Source: Saccharopolyspora gregorii
GTDB lineage: Bacteria > Actinomycetota > Actinomycetes > Mycobacteriales > Pseudonocardiaceae
NCBI RefSeq assembly: GCF_024734405.1
Contig: NZ_CP059556.1
Coordinates: forward strand, 2,232,001 to 2,296,000
Reading direction: 5' to 3'
Length of the DNA stretch: 64,000 nucleotides
Under the pieces are notes generated by a model. That model made no database searches. It was not told where the DNA came from and saw only the letters and a list, made by a program, of their open reading frames with translations. A program made the position numbers and the translations under genes. Below are positions 38,174 through 45,851 of the stretch, in pieces (within the stretch, counting starts at the first letter, position 1; each line of letters starts with the position of its first letter).

Positions 38174-38851
38174 GACCCAGTGCAGACCAGCAGCAGCACG
38201 TCGCCCGGACGGTTCGCCTTCTCCCGCGAGGCGTTCCGCAGCTTCCGCGTCACCGGGGCGATCGCCCCCAGCAGCAGACGGCTCGCCGCCCGGCTCGCCG
38301 CGCCGCTGCTGCCGCCGCAGCACCGGCCACCGGCCAGGGTGCTCGAAGTCGGGGCGGGCAGCGGGGTGGTGACGCGGGAGCTCGCCGACCGGATCGGCCC
38401 CGCCGACCGGCTGGACGTCGTGGAGATCAACCCGCACTACGTGCGGATGCTCGACACCGCGCTGCGCACCGAGTTCGCGCTCTCCGCCGTCGCCGACCGG
38501 ATCGCGCTGCACGAGGTCTCGGTGCTGGACGCGCCGCTGGAACCGCGCTACGACGTGGTCGTCTCCGGGATGCCGTTCACCAACTTCGAACCCGAGCAGG
38601 TGCGGGCGCTGCTGGACCGGCACCTCGAACTGCTCGTTCCGGGCGGGCACCTCACCTTCTTCGGCTACCTCGGCACCCAACGGGCCCGCGCCCTGGTGAG
38701 CGGCCCGACCGAGTCGCGGCGGCACCGGGCCGCGATGGAGGTGGAGCGCGAGTTCGTCGAGCGCTACGGCCTCGGCCGCTCGACGGTGTGGTGGAACCTG
38801 CCGCCCGCGCACGTCTGGCACCTGCGCGCACCCGCGGCGGAGGACCGCTGA
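38171..38851 (+). CDS. cinL: Phosphatidylethanolamine N-methyltransferase, expected lantibiotic immunity
   Basis: A 226-residue SAM-dependent methyltransferase of the PmtA type. Motif I is VLEVGAGSGVVTREL (near residue 56), then VVEINPHYVRMLDTALRTEF, YDVVVSGMPFTNFEPEQVR, the phospholipid-methyltransferase region GGHLTFFGYLGTQ and SRSTVWWNLPPAHVWHL-type ending. In the cinnamycin and kyamicin clusters a homologous gene methylates phosphatidylethanolamine so the peptide can no longer bind the producer's membrane. The start is the leaderless GTG; TTG 38144 would add 9 residues. Overlaps the DedA gene by one base (TGATG), so the two are coupled. Confidence 0.88.
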   Translation: MDPVQTSSSTSPGRFAFSREAFRSFRVTGAIAPSSRRLAARLAAPLLPPQHRPPARVLEVGAGSGVVTRELADRIGPADRLDVVEINPHYVRMLDTALRTEFALSAVADRIALHEVSVLDAPLEPRYDVVVSGMPFTNFEPEQVRALLDRHLELLVPGGHLTFFGYLGTQRARALVSGPTESRRHRAAMEVEREFVERYGLGRSTVWWNLPPAHVWHLRAPAAEDR

Positions 38852-39753
38852 TGCCGTCACCGGCCGACTGGCTGGCGCAACTGCCGCCGCTGGCCGCCTA
38901 CGGGTTGCTCGCCGGGCTGGTGTTCACCGAAGGGATCCTGGTGATCAGCCCGTTCGTGCCCACGCTGGGGCCGCTGCTCGTCGCGGGCGCGCTCGTCTAC
39001 GCGGGGGTGCTGGAACCGTGGGCGGTGGTGCTGGCCGCTTCCGCCGGCGCGGTGTGCGGGGACGCGCTCGGCCACTGGACCGGGCGCCACCTCGGCCCCC
39101 GGCTGCGGGAGACCCGGTTCGCGCGTCGCGTCCCGCGCGCGTGGGACCGCGCGAGCGAGCTGTTCCGCCGCAGCGGCGGGCCCGCGCTGGTGCCGTGCCG
39201 GTTCGTGCCGCTGGTGCGGTCCGCGGCCCCGCACCTGATCGGCGCGTCCGGCCTGCCCTACCGCCGGATGGCGCCGTGGAGCGCGCTCGCCGGGGTGGTG
39301 TGGGCGTGCGGGGAAGGCAGCGTGGGCTACCTGGCCGGGGCGTCGTACTCGCGGCTGGCCGGGGCGTTCGGCGCGATCCCGGCCGTGGCGGTGCTCGTGC
39401 TGGTGGTGCTGGGGGTCGTGTACTGGCGACGGCGCGGCTCCGGTGGGGCGGACGGCTCGGACCGGTCGGCCGATGCGGCGGACCGCGCGGCTCCGGAAGG
39501 CGCGGAACCGAAAGGCGCGGGTCCGGAGGGCGCGGGTTCGGAAGGCGCGGCTCCGGACCGTGCGGGTCCGGAGGACGCTGATCCGGAAGGCGCTGGGCCG
39601 GCGGGCACGCGCCCGGACCGGGCCGATCCGGTCGGAGCGGGCACCGGGGCCGTGGAACCGGGCGTCGCGGACGCGGGGGGAGCGGACCGGCCCGGCCGCG
39701 CGGAGCCGCGGTACCGCGCGCAGCGGCGTCCCGGCCGCTACGACGCGGTGTGA
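38851..39753 (+). CDS. DedA-family membrane protein with repetitive acidic tail
   Basis: A 300-residue protein. The first ~200 residues form the DedA/VTT domain: LVFTEGILVISPFVPTLGPL, GAVCGDALGHWTGRHLG, and the conserved GPALVPCRFVPLVRSAAPHL with SGLPYRRMAPWSALAGVVWA. After the last helix (VAVLVLVVLGVVYWRRR) comes a ~95-residue hydrophilic tail containing ten five-residue repeats. DedA proteins are lipid transporters, and some Bacillus members move undecaprenyl phosphate or phosphatidylethanolamine between leaflets. Coupling to the PE methyltransferase in a PE-binding lantibiotic cluster suggests a part in immunity. Its 3' end overlaps the convergent SARP gene by 16 bases. Confidence 0.88.
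   Translation: MPSPADWLAQLPPLAAYGLLAGLVFTEGILVISPFVPTLGPLLVAGALVYAGVLEPWAVVLAASAGAVCGDALGHWTGRHLGPRLRETRFARRVPRAWDRASELFRRSGGPALVPCRFVPLVRSAAPHLIGASGLPYRRMAPWSALAGVVWACGEGSVGYLAGASYSRLAGAFGAIPAVAVLVLVVLGVVYWRRRGSGGADGSDRSADAADRAAPEGAEPKGAGPEGAGSEGAAPDRAGPEDADPEGAGPAGTRPDRADPVGAGTGAVEPGVADAGGADRPGRAEPRYRAQRRPGRYDAV
39487..39636 (+). repeat. Ten tandem 15-bp units in the DedA tail
   Basis: Each unit encodes Ala-x-Pro-Glu/Asp-Gly or a close variant (APEGA, EPKGA, GPEGA, GSEGA, APDRA, GPEDA, DPEGA and so on). The first units differ by few bases and later ones drift, consistent with expansion by slippage. The frame is kept throughout, giving an acidic, Pro/Gly-rich cytoplasmic or periplasmic tail. 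Confidence 0.85.
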
Positions 39754-40523
39754 AGCGGCGGCACCTGGTCGTCGCGCAGGATCGCCAGGTGCAGGTCGCG
39801 CAGCTGCGGTCCGGGCTCCACGCCGAGGCCGTCGCGGATGCGCGAGGTCAGCTCGGCGTAGGCCAGCAGCGCCTCCACCTTCCGCCCGCAGCGGTAGAGC
39901 GCGAGGAGCAGCTGCTGCCAGAACCGCTCGTGGAACGGATGTGCGGAGGTCAACGCCCGCAGTTCGCCGATGAGCTCGCGGTGGTGGCCCAGTTCCAGCT
40001 CCAGTTCGCCGCGCCGCTCCAGCGCTTCGATGCGCTGCTGGTGGATCCCGGGCACCACGTCGCGGTGCAGCGAGTCCGAGGCCACGTCCGGTAGCGCGCG
40101 CTCCCCGCGCCACAGCGCCAGCGCCTCGCCGAGGGCGGCGGATTCGCGGACCCGGTCGTGGGCGGCCTCCGCGGCGCGCGCCTGCTCCAGCAGCTCGGTG
40201 AAGCGGGCGAAGTCGAGGGTCTCCGGGGACGCCTGGAGCGTGTACCCGGCGCTGGAGGTGCGGATGAGGTCCGGCGCGCCGGACGCGTCCGCGATGGCGT
40301 GCCGGAGCCGGGTCAGGCAGGTGTGCAGCGCCCGGCGCGGCCGGCAGGGCGGCCGGGAGTCCCAGATCCGGTCCACGAGCTCGTCGACGCACACCACCTG
40401 GTTGAACTTGACCAGCAGCGCGGCGAGCAGGATGCGCTGCCTGGATCCGGGTACGTCGAGACATCGCCCGCCGCTCCCGACGGTGAGCGGGCCGAGGACG
40501 TGGAACGACAGCGGTTTCGTCAC
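39738..40523 (-). CDS. cinR1: SARP-family pathway activator (CinR1-type)
   Basis: A 261-residue activator. The N-terminal OmpR-like winged helix (about residues 1-95) has LSFHVLGPLTVGSGGRCLDV, SRQRILLAALLVKFNQVVCV and LHTCLTRLRHAIADASGAPD. It is followed by the bacterial transcriptional activation domain (about 100-250) with ALALWRGERALPDVASDSLH and HPFHERFWQQLLLALYRCGR. SARPs bind direct repeats with 11-bp period, and exactly such repeats precede the lantibiotic operon. The GTG start is chosen for family length; the frame is open for another 43 residues to an ATG at 40652. Convergent with DedA, sharing 16 bases. Confidence 0.93.
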   Translation of the reverse strand: MTKPLSFHVLGPLTVGSGGRCLDVPGSRQRILLAALLVKFNQVVCVDELVDRIWDSRPPCRPRRALHTCLTRLRHAIADASGAPDLIRTSSAGYTLQASPETLDFARFTELLEQARAAEAAHDRVRESAALGEALALWRGERALPDVASDSLHRDVVPGIHQQRIEALERRGELELELGHHRELIGELRALTSAHPFHERFWQQLLLALYRCGRKVEALLAYAELTSRIRDGLGVEPGPQLRDLHLAILRDDQVPPLHTAS

Positions 40524-40692
40524 GTGGAGCCCCCAGTTGTGCGGTGCGGTCCCGGCATGCCGGTCGGCTCCCGGCGGTGCGCGGGCTGGGTCGCGTTCGA
40601 CCGGCGGTCGGCGCGGCGATTCCCCAGATCGCGGCCGGGATTCCCGAGTCATCGGCGGCGCGCGAGCGGCCGGCCCGGGAGTTGATTTTCAC

Positions 40693-40722
40693 TTTTTAGC
40701 ATCGATCTTCAACGGCCGGCAA
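40693..40722 (-). promoter_or_regulatory. Promoter candidate for the SARP gene
   Basis: Reading the minus strand: TTGCCG (40722-40717), an 18-base spacer and TAAAAA (40698-40693). The start site would be about 40686, leaving a leader of about 160 bases before the GTG at 40523. If translation instead begins at the ATG 40652, the leader is about 35 bases. Confidence 0.5.
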
Positions 40723-40757
40723 TGCTGCGTACGGGGTCTTACGAAAGTAGGTGGGCG

Positions 40758-40777
40758 TCCCCGGATCGGGGGTTTTT
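40758..40777. terminator. Short hairpin followed by five T
   Basis: CCCCG, loop GAT, CGGGG, then GTTTTT. The stem is only 5 bp, but a T run is rare in this DNA. On the plus strand it could stop transcription running toward the MHS gene; alternatively it belongs to the divergent control region. Confidence 0.4.
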
Positions 40778-41133
40778 CCCCGGATCGGCGGAACTGCGCG
40801 CGCAATTTTTCGATAATCGTGTTAACGGGTCGAACCGCTGTGCGGAGACTTCGACCACGGTTCGCTCAATCACTGTCCGTGCAACCGGCTCCGCCGGTGG
40901 GTGACCGCTATGCGAATCTCGGTTCGAATGTCCGAGTCCCCAGGTGGCGGCGAGTAAAGTGCAAATCGGACTATTCGAACGAATGCGCGGATGGATTTCG
41001 GTCGGTGGATTTCGGTTGACCCGTTCGGGGCACTAAGGTGTCTGCCCAAGGTCGAAAAAGAGTTGTCGAGCAGGAGCCTCGACGGGCCGCCCCGGGGGTG
41101 GGTGGCCGAGAATGGATAAGAGGGGTGTTCTCC

Positions 41134-42558
41134 TTGTCAGGGGCAAGCTCGTCCAACGCGGAATCGGACGACTTCTCGGTATCGGATGTGACGGTCACCG
41201 AGCCGGGCGTGATTCGCCGAGCCGTCGGTGCGGCCGCGATCGGCAACGTCACGGAGTGGTTCGACTTCGGCGTCTACTCCTACCTGGCCGTGAAGATCGA
41301 GAGCGTGTTCTTCGCCGGCCTCTCGCCGACGATGGGCACCATCGCCACGCTCGGCACCTTCGCCGCGGCGTTCCTGGTGCGGCCCTTCGGCGGGCTGTTC
41401 TTCGGGCCGCTCGGCGACCGGATCGGCAGGCAGAAGGTCCTGTCGCTGACCGTCATCATGATGGCGATCAGCACGTTCATCATCGGCATCCTGCCCGATT
41501 ACCACGCCATCGGCGTCGCGGCGCCGATGCTGTTGTTGCTGGCCAGGCTGCTGCAGGGCTTCTCCACCGGTGGTGAGTACGGCGGCGCGATGGCGTTCAT
41601 CGCGGAGTACGCGCCGGACCGCAAGCGCGGTTTCCTGTGCAGCTTCCTGGAGTTCGGCACGCTCACCGGCTACGCGCTGGGTGCCAGCTTCGCGACCGGT
41701 CTGGAGCTGCTGCTCAGCGAAGAGGACCTGCTGGCCTGGGGTTGGCGCATCCCGTTCCTGATCGCCGGTCCGATCGGCGGCATCGGGTTGTACCTCCGGA
41801 TGAAGCTGGAGGAGACCCCGGCGTTCGCGAAGATCGCGGCGGAGTCCGAGGGGCGCGAGGGCAACCAGACGCTGGCGGAGTTCCGCAAGATCTTCGTCAA
41901 CCACTGGCCGGCGATGCTGGTGTGCGGTGGCATCGTGCTGGTCTTCAACGTCACCAACTACGTGCTGACCAGCTACATGCCCACCTACCTCACCCAGACG
42001 CTGCCGGACAACGGGCACGCGGGCACGGACTCCACGACGTCCCAGGTGCTGCAGATCGTGGTGCTGCTGGTGTCGATGGTGCTGATCACGTTCATCGGGC
42101 GGCTCAGCGACAAGATCGGCCGCAAGCCGGTCATGTACACCGGGTGCGTGCTGCTGGTGGTGCTGGCCATCCCGTCGGTCATGCTGCTGAAGGCGGGCGG
42201 CACGTTCGCCACGTTCAGCGGCCTGATGCTGATGGGGTTGATGCTGCTGTGCTTCAACTCCACCTCGCCGTCGGTGCTGCCCGCGCTGTTCCCGACCGAT
42301 ATCCGCTACGGCGGGCTGTCGATCGCGTTCAACATCTCGGTGTCGCTGTTCGGCGGCACGACCGCGACGGTGATCGCGGCGCTGATCGCGCTCACCGGGA
42401 ACCTGGACATCCCCGCCTACTACCTGATGGGTGCGGGTGTGATCGGTGCGGTCGCGGTGTACTTCGCGAAGGAGTCCGCGGGCAAGCGGCTGCCCGGTTC
42501 GCCGCCGGCCGCGGTGGACCACGAGGAAGCGAAGGTGCTGGTCGGCGCCAAGGACTGA
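41134..42558 (+). CDS. MHS-family MFS transporter (ProP-like organic acid/osmolyte symporter)
   Basis: A transporter of about 474 residues with 12 membrane segments. The metabolite:H+ symporter pattern is clear: AIGNVTEWFDFGVYSYLAV, FLVRPFGGLFFGPLGDRIGR, then GFSTGGEYGGAMAFIAEYAP and GFLCSFLEFGTLTGYALG. The mid-protein loop has MKLEETPAF and IGRLSDKIGRKPVMYTG. Substrates in this family include proline/betaine, citrate and other carboxylates. The TTG at 41134 is preferred because AGAGGGG lies 8 bases upstream; GTGs at 41125 and 41038 give longer versions. A strong terminator follows, so it is a single-gene transcript. Confidence 0.9.
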   Translation: MSGASSSNAESDDFSVSDVTVTEPGVIRRAVGAAAIGNVTEWFDFGVYSYLAVKIESVFFAGLSPTMGTIATLGTFAAAFLVRPFGGLFFGPLGDRIGRQKVLSLTVIMMAISTFIIGILPDYHAIGVAAPMLLLLARLLQGFSTGGEYGGAMAFIAEYAPDRKRGFLCSFLEFGTLTGYALGASFATGLELLLSEEDLLAWGWRIPFLIAGPIGGIGLYLRMKLEETPAFAKIAAESEGREGNQTLAEFRKIFVNHWPAMLVCGGIVLVFNVTNYVLTSYMPTYLTQTLPDNGHAGTDSTTSQVLQIVVLLVSMVLITFIGRLSDKIGRKPVMYTGCVLLVVLAIPSVMLLKAGGTFATFSGLMLMGLMLLCFNSTSPSVLPALFPTDIRYGGLSIAFNISVSLFGGTTATVIAALIALTGNLDIPAYYLMGAGVIGAVAVYFAKESAGKRLPGSPPAAVDHEEAKVLVGAKD

Positions 42559-42581
42559 CCTCGGAACTGACCTCGGACGCG

Positions 42582-42619
42582 GAAGAGCCCCGTCGCCGTT
42601 CTCGGCAGCGGGGCTCTTC
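42582..42619 (+). terminator. Terminator of the MHS transporter gene
   Basis: A perfect 11-bp stem GAAGAGCCCCG / CGGGGCTCTTC with a 16-base loop, 23 bases after the stop codon. It can also serve the small convergent gene on the other strand. Confidence 0.85.
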
Positions 42620-42638
42620 TGCGTTCGCGGACGGGGTT

Positions 42639-42746
42639 TCAGCGGGGGCCGGCCCGCAGGACCGAGCGGGTCCACGCGGTGATCGCCCCGGCGATGGCGA
42701 ACAGTCCGACGGCTTCGACCGACAGCGCGACGATGATGTGGCTCAT
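42639..42746 (-). CDS. 35-residue single-span membrane peptide
   Basis: MSHIIVALSVEAVGLFAIAG, then AITAWTRSVLRAGPR. One hydrophobic helix covers about residues 3-24 and the tail is basic, so it should sit in the membrane with the C-terminus inside. AGGAG lies 7 bases before the ATG, codons end in G or C as in real genes here, and the stop is clean. It resembles the very small partner subunits seen next to some actinobacterial transporters. It is convergent with the MHS gene, 80 bases away, so pairing with that transporter is only a guess. Confidence 0.6.
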   Translation of the reverse strand: MSHIIVALSVEAVGLFAIAGAITAWTRSVLRAGPR

Positions 42747-42901
42747 CCGAGTCTCCTGTGACAACGCGACGTGATTCTTGTCCGGGGGAACGTCGCTGGA
42801 GGCTGATCAAGGCTCCGAACCGGCCTCTCGTTGCCACTGCTTGACCTTCTCCCGCCCGGTGAATCGCCACACCGGAGCTGTGTATTTCACGTGGCCTCGA
42901 A

Positions 42902-42931
42902 GTCGTTCTGTGATGTGCGGCACAGAACGAC
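42902..42931. promoter_or_regulatory. Perfect inverted repeat upstream of the CoA-transferase operon
   Basis: GTCGTTCTGTG (42902-42912) and its exact complement CACAGAACGAC (42921-42931), separated by 8 bases. It lies about 45 bases upstream of the -35 element at 42962, a position typical of an activator site. The cognate protein is not identified. Confidence 0.65.
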
Positions 42932-42961
42932 ATGCGCTCCGACCTGCGGTTCTCCGGAACC

Positions 42962-42991
42962 TTGACCGCGGCTCCGCCGTGCTCGTACGGT
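42962..42991 (+). promoter_or_regulatory. Promoter of the CoA-transferase/enoyl-CoA hydratase operon
   Basis: TTGACC (42962-42967), an 18-base spacer, TACGGT (42986-42991). The leader to the ATG at 43045 would be about 45 bases. Confidence 0.55.
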
Positions 42992-43044
42992 TATGCCGTC
43001 ACAGACAGGTCGTGCCGTGCGGCGGCACAGATCGGCGGGCAACG

Positions 43045-44238
43045 ATGACGTTCGCGCTGGAGAACCTGACCGTGCTCGACCTGACCCAGGTCATGGCCGG
43101 GCCCTACTGCTGCCAACTGCTCGGCGACCTCGGCGCCGACGTGATCAAGGTCGAACCGGTCGGCGGCGGCGACGCCACCCGCCAGGCCACCGGGCACCGG
43201 CTGCCCCGCGGCACCAGCGCCGCCTTCCTCGCGGTGAACCGGAACAAGCGCAGCATCGCGCTCGACCTCAAGACCGATGCCGGGCTCGACACCTTCTACC
43301 GGCTGGTCCGGGACGCCGACGTCGTGGTGGAGAGCTTCCGGCCCGGCGTCGCCGCCCGGCTCGGCGTGGACTACCCGGCGCTGCGCGAGCGCAACGAGCG
43401 GATCGTGCACGCCTCCCTGTCCGGATTCGGGCAGACCGGGCCGTACGCGGGGCGCCCCGGCTACGACCTCATCGCCCAGGCCATGAGCGGGATCATGAGC
43501 GTCACCGGCGAACCCGGCGGCCCACCCACCAAGTCCGGGGTGCCCGTCGCCGACCTGTCCGCCGGGCTGTTCTGCGCCGTCGGCATCCTCAGCGCCTGCC
43601 TGTCCCGGGCCGCCACCGGGCGCGGGCAGGCCGTGGACACCTCGCTGTACGACGCGGCCCTCGCCTTGTCGATCTGGGAGACCTCCGAGTTGTGGGCCAC
43701 CGGCGAGGCACCTGGCAGGCTCGGCTCCGCGCACCGGGTCAACGCGCCCTACGAGGCGCTGCCGACCCGCGACGGGCACCTCACCGTCGGCGCCAACAAC
43801 GAACGGCTGTGGCAGCGGCTCTGCACCGTGCTCGACCGGCCCGAACTGCCCGCCGACGAGCGGTTCGCCACCAACACCGACCGGGTCCGCCACCGCGCCG
43901 AGCTCGCCGCCGAACTCGCGACGACCCTGCGCACCAGGGACACCGAGGAGTGGACCGGGCTGCTGCTGGCGGCGGGGGTGCCCGCCGGACCCATCCGGGA
44001 CTACGCGCAGTCCTGCGCCGACCCGCACACCCTCGCCCGCGAGATGGTCGTCGAGGTCGACCATCCCGACGAAGGCCCGGTCCGCGCGCTCGGCGTCCCG
44101 GTGAAGCTCAGCGGCACCCCCGGGCGGATCCGCAGGCCCGCGCCCGCGCTCGGCGAGCACACCGACGAACTGCTACGCGCCACCGGCCGCACCGACGAGG
44201 AGATCCGCGCCCTGCGGGCCGACGGAGCCGTCGCATGA
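43045..44238 (+). CDS. Class III CoA transferase (CaiB/Frc family)
   Basis: A 397-residue cytosolic enzyme moving CoA between carboxylic acids. The N-terminus is canonical: LTVLDLTQVMAGPYCCQLLG, DLGADVIKVEPVGGGDATR, FLAVNRNKRSIALDLKTDAG. The catalytic Asp lies in GRGQAVDTSLYDAAL, and VESFRPGVAARLGVDYPALR and SLSGFGQTGPYAGRPGYDLI are family landmarks. ATG start 45 bases after the predicted transcription start. Its stop overlaps the enoyl-CoA hydratase ATG (ATGA), so the two work together: CoA activation of an acid, then hydration or isomerisation. The acid is not evident from sequence; the neighbouring MatC-like carrier points to a dicarboxylate or hydroxy acid. Confidence 0.93.
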   Translation: MTFALENLTVLDLTQVMAGPYCCQLLGDLGADVIKVEPVGGGDATRQATGHRLPRGTSAAFLAVNRNKRSIALDLKTDAGLDTFYRLVRDADVVVESFRPGVAARLGVDYPALRERNERIVHASLSGFGQTGPYAGRPGYDLIAQAMSGIMSVTGEPGGPPTKSGVPVADLSAGLFCAVGILSACLSRAATGRGQAVDTSLYDAALALSIWETSELWATGEAPGRLGSAHRVNAPYEALPTRDGHLTVGANNERLWQRLCTVLDRPELPADERFATNTDRVRHRAELAAELATTLRTRDTEEWTGLLLAAGVPAGPIRDYAQSCADPHTLAREMVVEVDHPDEGPVRALGVPVKLSGTPGRIRRPAPALGEHTDELLRATGRTDEEIRALRADGAVA

Positions 44239-45008
44239 GCGGGCGGGTGCGCGTCGAGATCGACGGCGCCGTCGCCACCGCCACCTTCGACCGGCCCGAA
44301 GCCCGCAACGCCATGACCTGGCGGATGTACGACGAGCTCGCCGCGTTCTGCGCGCGCGTCGCCGCCGAACCGCAGGTGCGGGTCGCGGTGCTGCGCGGCG
44401 CCGGGGGCGAGGCGTTCGTCGCGGGCACCGACATCGGCCAGTTCCGGGACTTCGACGGCGCCGCCGCCGGGCACGACTACGAGCGGCGGGTGGAAGCCGT
44501 GCTGGACGCGGTGGAGCGGATCCCCGTGCCGACGATCGCCGTCGTCGACGGCTACGCCACCGGCGGCGGACTCACCATCGCCGCGGCTTGCGACCTGCGG
44601 ATCTGCTCGGAGCGGGCGAAGTTCGGGATGCCCATCGCGCGCACCGTCGGCAACTGCCTGTCGATGCGCAACCACGCGCTGCTGGTCTCGCTGATCGGCG
44701 CGGGGCGCACGATGCACCTGATCTGCACGGCCGGTTTCCTCGACGCCGAGGCGGCCGAACGCGCCGGGCTGGCCTCCGAGGTGCTCCCGGAATCCCGGGT
44801 CGACGCGCGGGTCGCGGAGCTGTGCGAGCGGATCGCCGGGCACGCGCCGCTGACCATGCGCGCCGGCAAGGAGGCGGTGCGCAGGCTGCGGGAGCACGCG
44901 CTGCCACCGGGGGACGACCTGGTGGAGTCCTGCTACGGCAGCGCGGACTTCCAGGAGGGCGTGCGCGCGTTCACCGAGAAGCGCCGCCCGCAGTGGCTCG
45001 GCCGGTGA
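44235..45008 (+). CDS. Enoyl-CoA hydratase/isomerase
   Basis: A 257-residue crotonase-fold enzyme. VATATFDRPEARNAMTWRMY at the N-terminus, the oxyanion-hole segment EAFVAGTDIGQFRDF, and VDGYATGGGLTIAAACDLRI, followed by GMPIARTVGNCLSMRN. The usual first catalytic Glu of hydratases (in GGGxE) is replaced in GGGLTIAA, so it may be an isomerase, lyase or dehydratase rather than a simple hydratase. Translationally coupled to the CoA transferase and presumably acts on the CoA ester it makes. Convergent with the IclR gene with a 15-base gap. Confidence 0.9.
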   Translation: MSGRVRVEIDGAVATATFDRPEARNAMTWRMYDELAAFCARVAAEPQVRVAVLRGAGGEAFVAGTDIGQFRDFDGAAAGHDYERRVEAVLDAVERIPVPTIAVVDGYATGGGLTIAAACDLRICSERAKFGMPIARTVGNCLSMRNHALLVSLIGAGRTMHLICTAGFLDAEAAERAGLASEVLPESRVDARVAELCERIAGHAPLTMRAGKEAVRRLREHALPPGDDLVESCYGSADFQEGVRAFTEKRRPQWLGR

Positions 45009-45023
45009 TGCCGTATGGGCGGC

Positions 45024-45797
45024 TCAGCCGGGCAGGACCGCGGGGCGGTGGCCCAGCGTGGCGCTCACCCGGGCGGCGGCCTCGGCTACCAGCGCGCCGT
45101 AGCGTTCCCGCAGCTCCGGGGTGATGCGGCCGGCCGGTGCGGAGATCGACAGGCCCGCGACCGGCTCCCCGGTGTCGTCGAAGATCGGCGCGGCGACCGC
45201 GGCGATGTCGGCGCGCCACTCGCCGGTGTTCGCGGCGTAGCCGAGCTCGGCGACCCGGTCGAGCTCCGCGAAGAACTCCGCCCAGTCCACGATCGTGTTG
45301 TCGGTGTAGCGGACCAGTTCCTCGCCGAGGATGGGGCGCACCGCTTCCCGGGGCATCGCCGCCAGCATCGCCTTGCCGTTCGACGAACCGTGCAGCGGCA
45401 CCGTGCTGCCCAGCGGCACCACCGCGCGGATCGGGTGCTCGGTCTCGACCCGCTCGATGAGCACCGCGTGGTCGCCCTCGCGGACCATCAGGTGCGCCGT
45501 CTCGCCGGTCTCCCGGCGCAGCTCGTGCATGACGGCCGCCGCCGCGTCCCGCACGCCGATGTCGGCGATGGCGCGCTGGCCCACCTGGAAGGCGCGGGTG
45601 GTGAGCACCCAGCGGGTGACGTCCGCGCCGTCCGGGCAGATCCAGCCCGCCGTCCACATCGTCCGCAGCGCCCGCTGCACGGTGCTCTTCGGCATCCGCA
45701 GCCTGCGGGCGAGGTCGCCGACCCCGGCCGGCTGGGTGTGCGCGACCTCTTCGAGCACCCGGAAAGCGGAGAGCACGGTGCGCATTCCTTCGCTCAT
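45024..45797 (-). CDS. IclR-family transcriptional regulator
   Basis: A 257-residue regulator. The N-terminal winged helix (about residues 5-65) has VLSAFRVLEEVAHTQPAGVG, LARRLRMPKSTVQRALRTMW. The C-terminal GAF-like effector domain (about 80-250) has ETAHLMVREGDHAVLIERVE, PLHGSSNGKAMLAAMP and an ending GLSISAPAGRITPELRERYG. ATG start. It follows the MatC-like carrier on the same strand by 54 bases, so the two form an operon. Its probable operator is the 15-bp palindrome between that operon and the divergent aminotransferase gene. Confidence 0.93.
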   Translation of the reverse strand: MSEGMRTVLSAFRVLEEVAHTQPAGVGDLARRLRMPKSTVQRALRTMWTAGWICPDGADVTRWVLTTRAFQVGQRAIADIGVRDAAAAVMHELRRETGETAHLMVREGDHAVLIERVETEHPIRAVVPLGSTVPLHGSSNGKAMLAAMPREAVRPILGEELVRYTDNTIVDWAEFFAELDRVAELGYAANTGEWRADIAAVAAPIFDDTGEPVAGLSISAPAGRITPELRERYGALVAEAAARVSATLGHRPAVLPG

Positions 45798-45851
45798 CCC
45801 GGAAGCCTAACCGGTCCGCCGCGCCGATCCGGTGCTCGCCGCGGCCGGCGC

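Larger units (their letters stand above)
40524..41133. other. Long intergenic region between SARP and MHS transporter
   Basis: No gene supported in 610 bases. It is less GC-rich than its surroundings, particularly 40681-40720 and 40800-41035, and so probably contains promoters for both divergent genes. It holds a hairpin with a T run at 40758-40777 and a repeated 11-base word (CCCCGGATCGG at 40759 and 40778). Short open frames here show no domain and no ribosome site. Confidence 0.55.

Noticed and set aside
39487-39636. Possible CRISPR-like array
   Set aside because: Direct 15-bp tandem units without spacers, in frame inside the DedA gene; a coding repeat.
40722-40904. 60-residue open frame between the SARP and MHS genes
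   Set aside because: Lies in a region of relaxed codon bias with no ribosome site; no similarity recognised.
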